From the NCBI RefSeq assembly GCF_003589595.1, contig NW_020653337.1, positions 3,960,422 through 4,024,421 of the forward strand: a stretch of DNA of 64,000 nucleotides. Direction: 5' to 3'. Source of the stretch: Hyposmocoma kahamanoa (taxonomy: Eukaryota > Arthropoda > Insecta > Lepidoptera > Cosmopterigidae). Below, one piece after another: positions 1-11,807 of the stretch (within the stretch, counting starts at the first letter, position 1; every line of letters begins with the position of its first letter). A model generated the notes under the pieces. That model had not been told where the DNA came from. It saw only the letters and a program-made list of their open reading frames with translations, and searched no databases. The position numbers were made by a program, and so were the translations under genes.

Positions 1-52
1 TTAAATACTTTTTATGTATTACAAATAAATAGGTAGACATTACGCGTATTTC

Positions 53-187
53 TTACCACCTTTCCTATTTCTGCCGCCAAGCATTAATGTGAGCATTACT
101 CTTTCTATTTTGAATGGTAAGGGTGCTGGTGAAATTACAGATACATGGAAATTATCAACCTATGTCTCACTTGGTGTCATAAAAAAA
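53..187 (-). repeat. family A retro-repeat, partial
   Basis: Dispersed family with at least eleven copies here. In its own orientation it runs from a gtagagctccttgtgaaag-like start through ctgccgccaagcagtaatg to cgtcacttgat-catAAAAAA, so it ends in an A-tail. I cannot name the element; it is probably the 3' region of a LINE or a SINE. Confidence 0.7.
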
Positions 188-283
188 CCTGTACATCGGA
201 GAAGCTTCAAATAGCTTTTTCAAACTTATCTAACACAACTCGCGTAAGACCTCCAAATCTTCCATCATTCTTTATTATCAACC

Positions 284-556
284 CATTATATGTCGCCTGG
301 TGGTAAGCTACACGCCAATCCATAACAGTTGCAGTGCCACTCAGAACTTAAAACCGCAAAGATCTAATTGCCACTGTGCCAGCCACCCTGAGATATAAGT
401 TGTCAAGTCCCATGTGCCTGTAATGTCACCAGCGCCGTTACCCTTCCAAACCGAAATGCAGTACTGCACACATTACTGCTTGGCGGCAGAAATATGTAAG
501 GTGGCTTTACTTCCCTTGACGAACTCTCACAAGGACCTCTACTTCTGCTAAAAGCA
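284..556 (+). repeat. family A retro-repeat copy (reverse of its A-tail orientation)
   Basis: Contains gcctggtggtaagctacacg and cattactgcttggcggcaga; nearly full length. Here '+' means the A-tail is on the minus strand. Confidence 0.75.
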
Positions 557-903
557 CGTTTCGATCACGATGTTTTTCTGCATTGTAATAATTTAGTCAT
601 GCACATAATTTGACCAATAATAGATAAATAATAGGTACTTACATATTTATGATACAGGAGAATTGTCTCCGCCATTTATAAATAACAAAAGCTTATAACT
701 TTTTAAGTAGGATGCCAAGTGGATCTATTTTGGTAAACAGAACTTGCGGTACCAAACGTAATGTTAAGGAACCTACAAAAATAATTTCATGACATTGGGT
801 AAACTAAGCTCGATAGTCAAGTGACATTAGATTTTTCACCTCGAGACCGTAACACCTCGAGTAGAGGGAGAAGTTCGACTAGAAAGTCCGGAACAATCGC
901 ACG

Positions 904-907
<4 letters not shown>

Positions 908-943
<36 letters not shown>
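908..943. repeat. (TA)n microsatellite
   Basis: Uninterrupted TA dinucleotides for about 36 nt next to a family A copy. Confidence 0.9.
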
Positions 944-945
<2 letters not shown>

Positions 946-946
<1 letters not shown>

Positions 947-1164
947 TAGAGCTCCTTGTTAAAGTACCTTACCTATTTCAGCCGCCAAGCAGTAATGTGA
1001 GCAGTAAAGGTGTTGGTGAAATTACTGCCACATGGGCCTTGTCAACTTATGTCTCAGGGTGGCAGGCGCAGTGGCAGTACCCCTCGGAACTTTGCGATTT
1101 GAAGCTCTGAGTGGTCATCAGGTGGACGACGTGTTCGTCCCGTCACTTGACATTATAAAAAAAA
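946..1164 (-). repeat. family A retro-repeat copy
   Basis: Runs from gtagagctccttgtt to cgtcacttgacattataaaa, with internal deletions. Confidence 0.75.
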
Positions 1165-1821
1165 TGATGTTTTAACGTGGATACTCGGTTTTTCGACATT
1201 AAATAATACGAATTCAACTTTTATTTTTTTAATAAAAATTAAAAAAAAATTCAAGATGCAGGGAGTGAACTATGGTGCCCGAAACACGACTGACTAAACT
1301 TCGCTCCATAAAAAAGGTCACTATGTCCTGCAAAATTTTAATTTTTTACTACGTTCATCTACGGAAAAACCATTAGTGATATTATTGATGACGTTTCAAT
1401 GAAATTTCTCTCCCCTGTTTCGTCATAAAAATGCCATGGGACTATGAGCTTATTTTATTTTTAGAGAGTAAGTATAATTTATTTCTAAAAAAGCAAATAT
1501 TTAAATATCGTGCAATTACTTTCTCCGCGTTTACCTCACGTGCTTCAAAACCCACGCAACCGCGAAACCATTTCGCCTTAATGCGTATATCAAAAGAATG
1601 AAGTTCACTACCGACATATCGACAGTGGAAATTTGAAATGTCGTAAGGGACATTTTGCCGTAAGGGAAGTTTTTCCCTTAGGGAAAGGGATATCCCTTAA
1701 ATTTCCCGTCTATATGTGTGTATTCTCCGAAAATTACAATATAGGGCTATTAAAACGAGTCCTATGGTCACTTAATATCAGGTCAGGTTATGAGTGTGTC
1801 TAATAGAAATAAAGACTTCAT

Positions 1822-2005
1822 CATCACATTCAGTCCACATCAACTGACTGCTGGGTATAGGCCTCATGTTTATTGCGCCAATTTTCATGGTCCTGTACCA
1901 TCCGCATCCAGTGCGATCTTCCATGCAACGATATCGTCGTCAGACCGATTATTAATATACTTCCGATCAAATTGAAGTTGACAGGAAGCACAATTGTTGC
2001 GTACA
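1822..2005 (-). mobile_element. RTE-type LINE 3' end, relic
   Basis: Minus-strand WMRMVQDHENWRNKHEAYTQQ-like coding end is followed by the tail (cagcagt, gatga) also seen in the better copy at 5820-6170. Strongly decayed. Confidence 0.6.
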
Positions 2006-2261
2006 CGCAATGTGTACAGTATATCGGTTTTATTGTTGCCTCGCACCTGTCTACACACACATTATCATTGTCTGTGCTCGCATCTGGTGTGGCACATAAA
2101 TGTATTGAACATTGGCTATGCTGGTTGTTTATAGTAAGTCCAGTTTGTTGTAGAAGTTTTCTCATATGTTGTTTAAATGTGTTTCTAGTTCAAATAAGTT
2201 AAGAATATAAGTATATAAACGAAGTAATTAATGTATTAATAAAAATATATAACAACATAAA

Positions 2262-2595
2262 TCAAACTTTGTTACCATATTGATCTACTATCTGTTGCCA
2301 TCTTTGGAGTAAAAAAAATCCCCTTTCGTAATCTTTATTTATAAAATACAGCTCTAAGTGTCATTTGATGGTATCTTCGTTATCAAAGTCGTGTCCTAGA
2401 ATTTTGTAACGACCTAAACAAGTGAAAATCTGAAGGGGCTATGTCGAGCGAATACGGTGGACGAGGTAACACATCTCAACCTGGCGGCAATTAGTGACTT
2501 CATAAAGATATGTGTGGTTTGGCATTATCACGATGACATACAACACCTTTATAAGTCGCCAGTTCTGGGCGTTTTCCATGAATTATAAACATAAA
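2262..2595 (-). mobile_element. mariner transposase relic (C-terminal half)
   Basis: Minus-strand translation shows HRDNAKPHISL, then PPYSLDIAPSDFHLFRSLQN and a C-terminal RWQQIVDQYGNKV, the second and third catalytic motifs and tail of a mariner transposase. It is interrupted by stops. The family differs from the element at 4555. No terminal repeats were identified. Confidence 0.75.
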
Positions 2596-2639
2596 ACTTT
2601 CCCGCCTATTCTTGAAATGGCGCTAAAATATTATTATAA

Positions 2640-2755
2640 ATAAAATCGTATCGTATCTAGTGTACAAGTTACACAAATAACATAAAGTTCATTATGATAT
2701 GCTTAGAAAAACTCTCTTCCATTCCTTGCCGCAATAATGTAAATTTATCATTTTC
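2640..2755. repeat. family D arm, relic (reverse)
   Basis: cataaagttcattatgatat, then ttccattccttgccgcaata, the reverse arm of family D. Confidence 0.45.
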
Positions 2756-3250
2756 CTGTCAACAGTATTGGTTTGTTCTAGAGATGATTCTACTGAAAGT
2801 GGGTTTTGCACAAACATAAAATGAAGTTATTGTTTGCTCAAAGAAGAAGTACTACATCTTCACATTGTCTGTTTGCTATGTCCGGCTCTAAAAGTCAGCC
2901 GTGTTTACCAGAGCACTGTTCTCACCGCACTTGATGGCCCATTCCGCATTTTAAAGCCTGGTCCTAAAAATACGCATTTTTATTTTACAATCAAATCAGG
3001 TCCTCGTCAGTCGTAAACTTGACACGTGGTAGAACTGTGTTTTATACTTTGGTTTTACGAGTGTCGCATAGTTTAGATATTATCTCTATTTTATATGCCA
3101 AAGAGACGTACGCTTGGCAGCAATCTCACCTGATGTTTACGGTGTGACCGACGTTGGTACGCGTTTGGCTAAGAAATTCATTCTAGCTTTGAATTGCCCC
3201 ATATTGTAGCTATAGGGTTACCATTTACAAATTTCATTAGAATTTTACAA

Positions 3251-3533
3251 CGAATAAGTTGTGCACCTGGTCATAAACGACACGCTTGCTTATTGATAAC
3301 AGTAACATTGCCACTTCTGAGTGGCAATGTCACTGTTTCAGGTCTTTGCATTTAAAGCTCTGGCTTTAAATCGCAAAGACCTGAAAGGTACCGCTTTTGA
3401 GCTCGTTATCCAAAAACGTAATGTTGGCAAATCCTATGTACCTGTAGTTTCACGACCACCAAACCAGAACGGAGTAAGGTGGCAGAATTTCCCTGGACTA
3501 ACTCTTTCACAAGGAGCTCTACTGCTACTAAAA
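3251..3533 (+). repeat. family A copy containing two perfect or near-perfect hairpins
   Basis: Starts aagttgtgcacctggt and ends gagctctactgctactaaa. Unlike other copies it holds inverted duplications at about 3305-3330 and 3336-3386. Confidence 0.75.
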
Positions 3534-4554
3534 TATGATGTAAGGGTAAACAAAAACATGGTAATAAACCTGCATGTCCGGAAACAGTGCACATAACTTT
3601 TCGAAGAAGCATGCACAACCTCAAAACGTATTAAGTCGTCGTTGTGAGATCAGTTGCGAGAAAAGCGCCCAGGAGTAAAATAAAAATAAAGGAATTGAAT
3701 ATGGGTTCATGTTATAATGTTTTGTCATTGGAATTCAAGTATCTTCATCCTAAGAGCCCCCTCCACTCCTTACTGTTCATAGTCAGCTCTTTGACCTTTG
3801 TATAAGCTACCCCAGTAGGTAGGTAGGTAGGAAAACATTCATTTCATATCTTATTGATGTTAAATAATTCTAGCTAACTCAATTACTCAGTTGCCATTAC
3901 AGTACACCATTTTAGCTTAATGCATAATTGCATTTGCATTTGTACAAAAAAATTACTCTACCACTTCCTCGTACAATAATAACAGTAAAATAAAGCTCTA
4001 CACCCACTTCCGTACCATCACAATGAGCACAAAAGATCCATCGATTTAATTTAAACGAATCCACTTAACCCTTCAATTCAATGTATCTACATTTCGCGTT
4101 GTGGTCTGCGGTTGCCGCGCTTTTCATTCGATTGATGGTTCCAATAAGACCTTTTTGGTAGTGAAAGCAATGTAATTTTTCTTCTTTTTTTTTGTATGAA
4201 TAATAGATGCACGCTAACTCACAATCTTATTTGATGTTAAGGAACGATGTGACCGATTTCCATTCACTCTTGCCTTTAATAGACAGATGGTGCGTTCCGT
4301 TGTTTTGTCTTTCCTTTTTATTAAAAACAAAATCTGCTACTTTTTTTAGCAGAAGAAACTGGTATCCAACACGTGTAATAAAAAGATGATGATTATCGCC
4401 ATGAACAATAATGCCGACAACAAATATGGCGGAACTGTTTGATACCAACGAGTCCCGATCTGAAAAATATCTCATACTTTTTATGAACACAAAGACAAAC
4501 TATGTACCAATTACATTTTTATTTATTACTCCGACAAGCTTATAAATATTACTA

Positions 4555-5627
4555 TGAGGGGTAATCCAAAAGTAATGATAATCAATATGGAATAAGGATA
4601 TTTTAAGTAAAAAAAATATTTATTTCTCTACATAGTCTCCTAGCAAGTCAATACATTTAGTCCATCTTTTTTCTAAACCCATAATTGCCAGAGCCAGGTC
4701 TAGCAAATAGAGTGGGTGTTCGTGCAATCTGAATCCCGTTAATGAATAGCAGCCATCGCGACGGCGTCTTTGTGAACCGGTGCGTTGTCTTGGTGAAACA
4801 ACACTCCAGCTCGGAGTTTGCCTCGTCTTTTTTCTTTTATGGCCTCCCGCAATCTTCTTATTTGGTCTGCGTAGTAAAAGCCCGTAATAGTGGCTCCTTT
4901 TTCCAAGTATTCCACCACTATAACTCCTTCAGCGTCTCAAAAAACGGACGCCATAACCTTTCCTGCCGAACTTGACACTTTGAATTTCCTCGCTCGTTTC
5001 CAAGTCATTGACTGTTCTTTGGTTTCTGGATTAAAATGGTGGATCTAGGTCTCATCCATGGTCACAAAACGAGACATCGAAACTTTCCTGATCCGCCAGG
5101 AGCTTTTCGAGATTCGCCCTCGAAATGTCGATTCGTTTATTCTTTTGGTCGTCGGTTAACATTCTTGGCACCCAACGCGTTGAGACCTTTTTCATATGCA
5201 GTTCGTTTGCAAACATTCTTTGAACTGTGCCATATGAGAACCCTGTGACCTCAGATACATGCCTTATGATCACTCTTCGATCTGCCAATACTACATCTTC
5301 GACTTTTTTGACGTTTTCTGCACTGAGGGACGTGGATAGGCGTCCCTCGCGATGTTCATCTTCTGTGGATGTTCTACCCAGCTTGAACTCTTGAAGCTTG
5401 AACTTTGCCCAGCGCGCAACTGTAGAATATGGAGGAGCAGAGTCCCCCAATGTTTCCACTAGGTCGCTGTGTATGTCTTTGGTAGACATTTCTGATTTCG
5501 TTTTTCTCCATTTTGATGTTTACTCTCCAACTGTTCGTATTCAAATGAATGTAACTCCTGGTAATCGTGGCCTATTTATATGATTTTTTTATGCTACCCA
5601 TTATTATTACTTTTGGATCACCCCTCG
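4555..5627 (-). mobile_element. mariner transposon with intact ends, decayed transposase
   Basis: The ends are inverted repeats of about 27 bp (TGAGGGGTAATCCAAAAGTA at left; the right end differs at a few bases), each flanked by the TA target duplication (4553-4554, 5628-5629). The minus strand encodes a D,D34D mariner transposase: the start ATG is at 5511, then the HTH region (PPYSTVARW, GRTSTEDE), the first Asp motif VTMDET, the second motif HQDNAPVH, and a degraded third motif. A frameshift lies between the ATG at 5511 and the frame that opens at 5489, and several stops interrupt the rest, so no active enzyme is expected. Its ends could still be recognised by a transposase supplied elsewhere. 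Confidence 0.9.
5052..5489 (-). pseudogene. mariner transposase N-terminal part (paired-like HTH), broken
   Basis: A 145-codon open frame encodes the DNA-binding half of the transposase (APPYSTVARWAKFKLQEF, GYSTVQ-like SYGTVQRMF). It is out of frame with the original start at 5511 and ends just before the first catalytic Asp. The remainder continues in other frames down to about 4640. Confidence 0.85.
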
Positions 5628-5819
5628 TATATCAGTTTGTATGGGGCCAAGGACACGCCATCGAGGCAGTAGATCTTAAGAATTTCCCTATATGCTTGTT
5701 GTGGACTTTTGTTTGCGACTTCTTTAACTTAGCCCCATCTCTGAGAACTTATGAAAGTTTCTTCACTCACCCAAGGTACATTTACAACTAAAAATAACTA
5801 CTCGCGAGATTTTTCTATC

Positions 5820-6170
5820 ATCATCATCGTCATAGTCAGCCAACATCAACCCACTGCTGGGCCTAGGCTTCTTTATTGCGCCAATATTTTCTACTTTTCG
5901 CCATTCGCATCCAGCGCGATCCCGCAAATCTGACGATATCGTCAGACCATCGGGCCGGTGGTCTGCGGCCTTTTTGCTCCTTTTGGCCACCATTCTGTAA
6001 CTGCTTTGGTCCATCGTTTCGTCTAGCCAAACGTCTCACCCATCTCCACTTTAACCTCGTGATGCGATTACCTACGTCATCGACCTTCGTCTTTCGTCGA
6101 ATTTCGACGTTTAGTACCCAATCCACGAGAGAAATGCCCAGCAAAGAGCGCTCCATCGCTGTTTGTTCCT
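5820..6170 (-). mobile_element. RTE-type LINE 3' fragment (endonuclease-reverse transcriptase C-terminus)
   Basis: Minus strand encodes ERSLLGISLVDWVLNVEIRR, LKWRWVRRLARR, RPPARWSDDIVRFAGSRWMR, typical of lepidopteran RTE reverse transcriptases. The element ends in an ATGATGA-type short repeat at about 5820. It is 5'-truncated, as is usual for LINE insertions. Confidence 0.8.
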
Positions 6171-6599
6171 CCTTATTTTTACTATCGATTTGTTTTTTTT
6201 TTTTCTGTAAACCTGAGCATCACCTTCGCTCACGTTAATGCTGTAGTAACGCCAGAGTTGGTAGACAAGAGAAAACTATCTAATCTTCGTTTCTCTACGT
6301 TTATACCAAGCCCTCTGAACGTTGATCTGCCGAATGTAAACTTAATCAGAAGAAAAATGTAAACTACAAGAAAAATGACCACTCACAATACAAACTGTTT
6401 GTACGGAACATAAATTTTGTCTTCCGTATTTCACACAAAGTTGTCAATGAAATATGTAAATGAAACCATTTTCGCGGATCGTGTGTTTGTTTTTTTTTCC
6501 AAATATACTGTTTAGAGCGCGCGCATGTTTGTTTCGAAGGTCTTCGAACCGCAAATCGCTTCATTTCCAATGTATAGCAATTACGAAAGCCTAAGAACC

Positions 6600-7448
6600 T
6601 ATTAAATATGTGTCGCTATTGAAAAACATCCAAATAGTCTCACTTTTGAATGCACATTGCAACTACAACTGCAACAATTTTGAGCAAAACCCGCACTGAA
6701 CGGTGACCTACTTGGCTAGCAGCACACACAAGTTAAATATTTTATTGCTTAGGTACAAGCAGTTTGTTATGTTTATTTAACTTCTCTTGTGGCAGTGGCA
6801 GTTTTCGAAACAGTGAAAACTGTTTCGAAAACTGCCATTGCCATTTTCCACTAAGCGACTAGCCGCGGGCGGATGGCCGCGCGAGACTCTGTTTTACTTC
6901 AGAGTCGCGGCCGCGTCAATGGGTATGGTATAATGACTTATTTGATATTATAAATAAGGGTCTAACCGCTTAGCGGAAGCTTTTTACTAACTGTGACAGC
7001 AATTGTACCACTCCAGACGCGCGAACAGTGCAGCGCTTCTGCAAGCGTCTAATTTGAACACGCCCTTAATTTTAATTTATATATTCATTTTAATTTATAT
7101 ATCTGGCTTTGGTATTGATTTCAACGTGTGATATATCGACAGCTAACCTCAAGAACGTTTAGAAGCTTACGTTTAATAATACAAATTTCAATTATAGGCT
7201 CTTTCGTTTTGTAAACAATAAATGGGCAAAACGCTGTAAATTGTTTCAGCACTCATCTGAAACAAACTTCGCTGAGTGTGAATAGAAATACGTCTTCACG
7301 TGGCAATAACAAAGCTACGCCATTAAATTCTGCTGGATAGAGTGAGCGGTTAAGTAATTTCTGTCTAGGACTGTGGGGGATAATCCTGGTGTGAGACGGG
7401 GTGTAGGTAAAACATACATAATGTGAAGTCACTTAGAGAATAAATATA
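6600..7448. other. intergenic or intronic, nothing recognised
   Basis: Apart from the hairpin at 6791-6837, I see no gene, repeat copy or coding-like stretch. Confidence 0.4.
6791..6837. repeat. short near-perfect hairpin
   Basis: ggcagttttcgaaacagt at 6797-6814 is repeated in exact reverse complement at 6819-6836 across a 4-nt loop. The match extends outward to about 24 bp with one mismatch. Confidence 0.75.
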
Positions 7449-8015
7449 CAGGGTATAACGTCTCTAAAATTTTAACCACTGTCGCATGTATTCGTTACTC
7501 CGATAAGTACCTATAACGCGCCCTAGTGATCATACAACCAGTATTATAATATCATCTCATAGATTGCCGTATCGAACATATTTTTTGAAGCTGAATAAGG
7601 TAATTAACAAGTTAAACTAATTAAAAAAGAAATTTTTTACGCGATCAAAATGATATGACTTTTTAAGAACCAATTTTCTATCCTGCACTAGCGACAAATA
7701 ACTACTATGATAGCGGCTTCGGTGACCCAGCAGTTAGCTTTGTAAGCGCTAGATGAAGATGTTCCGAATTCGATACTGCCTGGAGTACAGAAAAACGAAT
7801 ATTTCTAAAATATTTTTAGTTTGTACTGTCTCGGTAGTGTCTCGGTGTTAATTTTCCGTTGCTCTGGTACTATTACTATAATCACCACCCGTGTATTGTG
7901 TGCAGAAAATCTATTTTATTGAGATTTTTTTAGTTGCTGTTTTCATGTATAATTATAATTAATTATATTAAGTATAATTAATAGCTTATTTGAATTTGTT
8001 TTTTGTTACACCCTG
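7449..8015. mobile_element. non-autonomous TA-flanked inverted-repeat element (567 bp)
   Basis: Left end CAGGGTATAAC and right end GTTACACCCTG are inverted repeats; each is flanked by TA (7447-7448, 8016-8017). This is the layout of Tc1/mariner-type MITEs. No transposase is visible inside. Confidence 0.6.
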
Positions 8016-8144
8016 TATATGTTGAAACGTTCACACGTTATATGTATATTGATTTTGTTAACAATACGTCGTACCAACATACGATTGACTTTTAAGATTG
8101 CGTATCGCAACTTCAATAATAAAATGACGAAATTCGAGAAAGTA

Positions 8145-8330
8145 TTTTTTTATTTGACTATGTATCCGACTGCTGAGCAAAGGCCTCCTTCTGATCTCTC
8201 CACGCATCCCGATCTTGACTAACTGGCCTCAAGCTTTATCAAAGGCGTTCAGTTGATCCAGCCATCGTTTCCTCGGTCTGCCGCGGCGCCTTACGCTTTT
8301 GTAACTCCACAATTTGGTTACCTTGGCCCA
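8145..8330 (-). mobile_element. LINE 3' fragment (RT C-terminus)
   Basis: Minus-strand frames give RGRPRKRWLDQLNAFDKA and, after a frameshift, DRDAWRDQKEAFAQQSDT, the usual ending of a second lepidopteran LINE type. Confidence 0.65.
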
Positions 8331-8779
8331 CAAGTGTGGAACTGACAAAAGAAATTAAAAATAATAATAACGTGGCCACAGCCAAATATCACTAAATTCT
8401 ATTTAAAGGAATAGAAGGCTTAGGGAATTGAAAATTACGTTTACAACTTAACTTAATTTCCTGAATAAGTGAACAGTACGGTATATTCATTCTAAACAGT
8501 ACGTAAGCCTAGATCCCAGCAATTCTAATAGCTGGAGTGAGTGAGTTCTAGAGCATAGAACATGCTTCAGACTCGATCGATATAGTGTTCTCATACGTCG
8601 ATTATAGATCTTCGATATAATGGCCTGTCGATATGACGTATCGTCGATTTGACAAACTTTCGCTGTAACGACAAGTCCATGCAACGGTTCCGGTATCTCG
8701 ACCATCATTTTTGCGACTTTCGGTATTATGAATCTGACCCATGTACTTTGATTTCACGATTTTCAAACAATATTTTATT

Positions 8780-9420
8780 TTTAATTCGGGGCTTAATCAT
8801 GTATAAAACATATTTTAATTACCACGACGTTTCGGACGTATTGCAACGCCCATGGTCTCGAAGGGACTGAAGAGGCGGGTGTCAGCATCTTCTGGGCGTG
8901 CGAGTTTTTCTAACTATCCACACTTGGTCTTCAATATTTATTTGTGCACTAGGGTTGTCACTAGAGCGATAAAGAACTCTCACGACATCCGGCGACGTGT
9001 TGGGCGATACTTGATGTCGTTTCCACTCGCTGATAACTGGATCCCATGACGATGAAAGTTTAACGGTCTTCTCAGTTGTAATTACGGTGTTTCTTAATTT
9101 CAATAGCTTCACATACGATTCTACTATAATGATGACGTTGTATAGACAGGATCTTGGGATTATGAAGCTAATTCCACCAAATGCTCGGCTATTACTGACT
9201 TATTGAGCTGACGGGTCCTGTTAGGACCGCAATGTGTTCTTTGACTCTTTTCGCTATGGTGCGTTTTGTCTGCCCAATGAATCTTGTAACCTGTCTTGAA
9301 ATCGACTTTTCTACTCAACTTCCTTGTTGTACGTTTATTTGAGGTATAACCTTTCCACTGCTTGACTAGCACAAAACGGTCGTTAATTGTAGAACGAGTT
9401 GTCATAAATCTCAGTTACAG
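8780..9420 (-). mobile_element. Penelope-like element fragment with GIY-YIG endonuclease
   Basis: The minus strand encodes VTRFIGQTKRTIAKRVKEHI, a GIY-YIG-type segment. After frameshifts it gives an EIKKHRNY-like and SSSWDPVISEWKRHQ segment, then a tail resembling that of the copies at 27060 and 51935 (around gaccatgg). Broken by stops and shifts. Assigned to Penelope-like retroelements because these carry a C-terminal GIY-YIG domain. Confidence 0.6.
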
Positions 9421-9706
9421 AACCCGATGAGCGGTATTATTGTTGCTAAACCAGAACTGTGTAAATAGTGTAATTATTGAAATGATCGTTTGCCTACGTT
9501 TGTTTACCCGTTGTTTTTTATCGTTCATATGAGAATAAACAGTCCAGTGCTTTTAACTGCTAAAAATAAATTCTGTATGTTCTGAAAGCTTGTCAGTAGT
9601 GCGTAAACATTGGTGATACTTGAAAAAATATGAATTTCAACTACTGAAAGATAAAATAGTGCCTTGTCGGATACACAAGAAGATGTTAATGTTTTTTTTA
9701 TGATGA

Positions 9707-9780
9707 GTTCCATGAGCCTGTAATTTCACCAGTACTTCTCTGGACGAACACTTTCACAAGGAGCTCTACTGCTTCTTACT
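9707..9780 (+). repeat. family A fragment
   Basis: Short end piece: gcctgtaatttcaccag, then cacaaggagctctactgctt. Confidence 0.65.
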
Positions 9781-9784
9781 ACAT

Positions 9785-10740
9785 GCTACTGGTTTAGTTC
9801 TGGTACGAACGTTTGTTTGCGGGTTTGTCTCATATGCGTTCAATTATTCTTCATTCAATTGCGATACAATTTTCGTGATTTGTTGTGTCCTCCCCCACAA
9901 AAGCTTGGAAAGTATTGTAACCATTTTTAAATATCAGGTGGGTCAGCTGTTTCAACAAACGTGCAAAAATGCACTTTTACACTACGTGACTTTCTTTTGT
10001 TTGAAAATGTATTTACTGCTGACAGCTACGTAAAAGCCAAACTGGTTTTTCTTTCAGTGTCATTTTGCTACGCGTACAGGGTACATCTAGTTTTCAATAA
10101 AGTAACAGGTTACTCACGCGATAGTAGTAAACATACATACAATATAATCTTTTAAAATATTGTACTTAGATTTTTACATCCACCAAGCTGATGTTCAATT
10201 ACCGCTGCTTACTTCTACTGGTACCACGTCGACTTGTTCAAATCAAAATCGAAAAAAAATAATTAAAATTATTCATAAAATGGAATTGAACTAAAATATG
10301 TAATAACTAATTTTCGTCAGCGCAACGCGTACGCATTCAGAGCTATTCGAACTTTTTCGGGTGCGTGATCGGAGTATTGGTAGGACGCCGATTCCTTGCC
10401 GGTCTGTGTCGCCTCGTCCGAGTCGAAGCGTATCTTTTTCGCTCTAATTGCACGACGTGCAGCTTTCAAGCTTCTCAAGTTTACTTTGAACATTTGCTTA
10501 TACTGTGCGGTGATTTCCGACCGTACACGCGGCTACTGAAAACATTATGTGTGTTTACTCTTTTCAAGTTCGGTAGCACTACTAAAGTGTTCAATATACG
10601 TGGCGGAAAATTATATTTAGTTACCTAATGCGCTCTGAACCATTTATTTTCATTGAAGTATATTTGAACTGTGTAACAATCTGTTTTTGACTTTTTTTCG
10701 ATAGGGTTCTTACCTAATGGTTTTGTTTAATATGAAAAAT
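9785..10740. other. no recognised gene
   Basis: Short open frames only; the 87-codon one at 10365 shows no family similarity. Confidence 0.4.
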
Positions 10741-10930
10741 AGGTGAAATTACAGACACATGGGACTTGTCAACTTATGTCTTAGAGTGACTGGCGCAGTG
10801 GCAGTGGGCAGTGCCTTTCAGATCTTTGCGATTTAAAGCTCTGAGTGGCACTGCAATTGCTATGCATAGGCGTGTCGCTTATCACCAGGGTCAAGACTTG
10901 CTCGTACCCGTCACTTGATAACATAAAAAA
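10741..10930 (-). repeat. family A copy, 5'-truncated
   Basis: From ggtgaaattacagacacatg to cacttgataacataaaaaa. Confidence 0.75.
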
Positions 10931-11417
10931 GCAAGAGGCACTGCTACATTCACTTATAATGATTTAAAGTCGAAGGTACTCTAGGTCTACTTACCAATTG
11001 AAAAGCAACCTTTCTCCCACTTGGTTACTACCGCACTTCACTCAATGTTCTAATTCTCAACTCAACAATACACACTCAACAGTGAACAGTGTGGTATTAA
11101 CTCGCTTTGTCTGTTTTTGATGGGAAATATCAATTATCGGAAAACGCTTATTTGCGGCGGTTAATTAAATTAATTTGCACTTATGTGTACACCTCTAGAT
11201 TTATTAATGTCACCTCCAAGATTGATTTGATGATGGAATAATTTGAATTCCGTCTATTACTTTCCAATAATTTAATCAAAACTTTTTAAATTATTTATAG
11301 AATGCAATAATGTTTTAGGGTTCAATAAACCAAATTCAGCATAGGAAACACATTTTCTTGGGTTTCAATTCTCAACCCAAAAAGAAGAGACTTGTAAGTT
11401 TGGAGCATTTTGTCAAT

Positions 11418-11748
11418 TTTTTTATGATACCAAGAGACGGAACGAACAAGTCGTACACCTGGCGGTAAGCGACATGCCTCTCTTTGCCTCTCCTTATGAA
11501 GAGGCACATCGGAGTTGCAGTGTCACCCAGCTGCTTAAATCACAAAGATTTAGGGACACTGCCAGTGCGCCCGTCACCTTGTTACATAAGTTGGGAATAA
11601 GTCCCATGTGCCTATAATTTTATCAGCACTCTTACCCAGCGGAACGCAGTATTGCTCACATTACTGTTTGGCGGTAATACGGCAGAAGTATGTGAGGTGG
11701 CAGTACTTCCCTGGAAGAACTCTTTCACAAGGAGCTCTACTGCTACGA
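11418..11748 (+). repeat. family A copy, near full length
   Basis: From tttttttatgataccaagag to ggagctctactgctac. Confidence 0.75.
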
Positions 11749-11807
11749 GAAACGTCTCCACCGACTCCTACATCGAAAAATCTATGATATTTTGTCTCTC
11801 TTTCTTC

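Noticed and set aside
10365..10628. 87-codon open frame
   Set aside because: Translation shows no recognisable family or domain and no supporting splice or promoter context.
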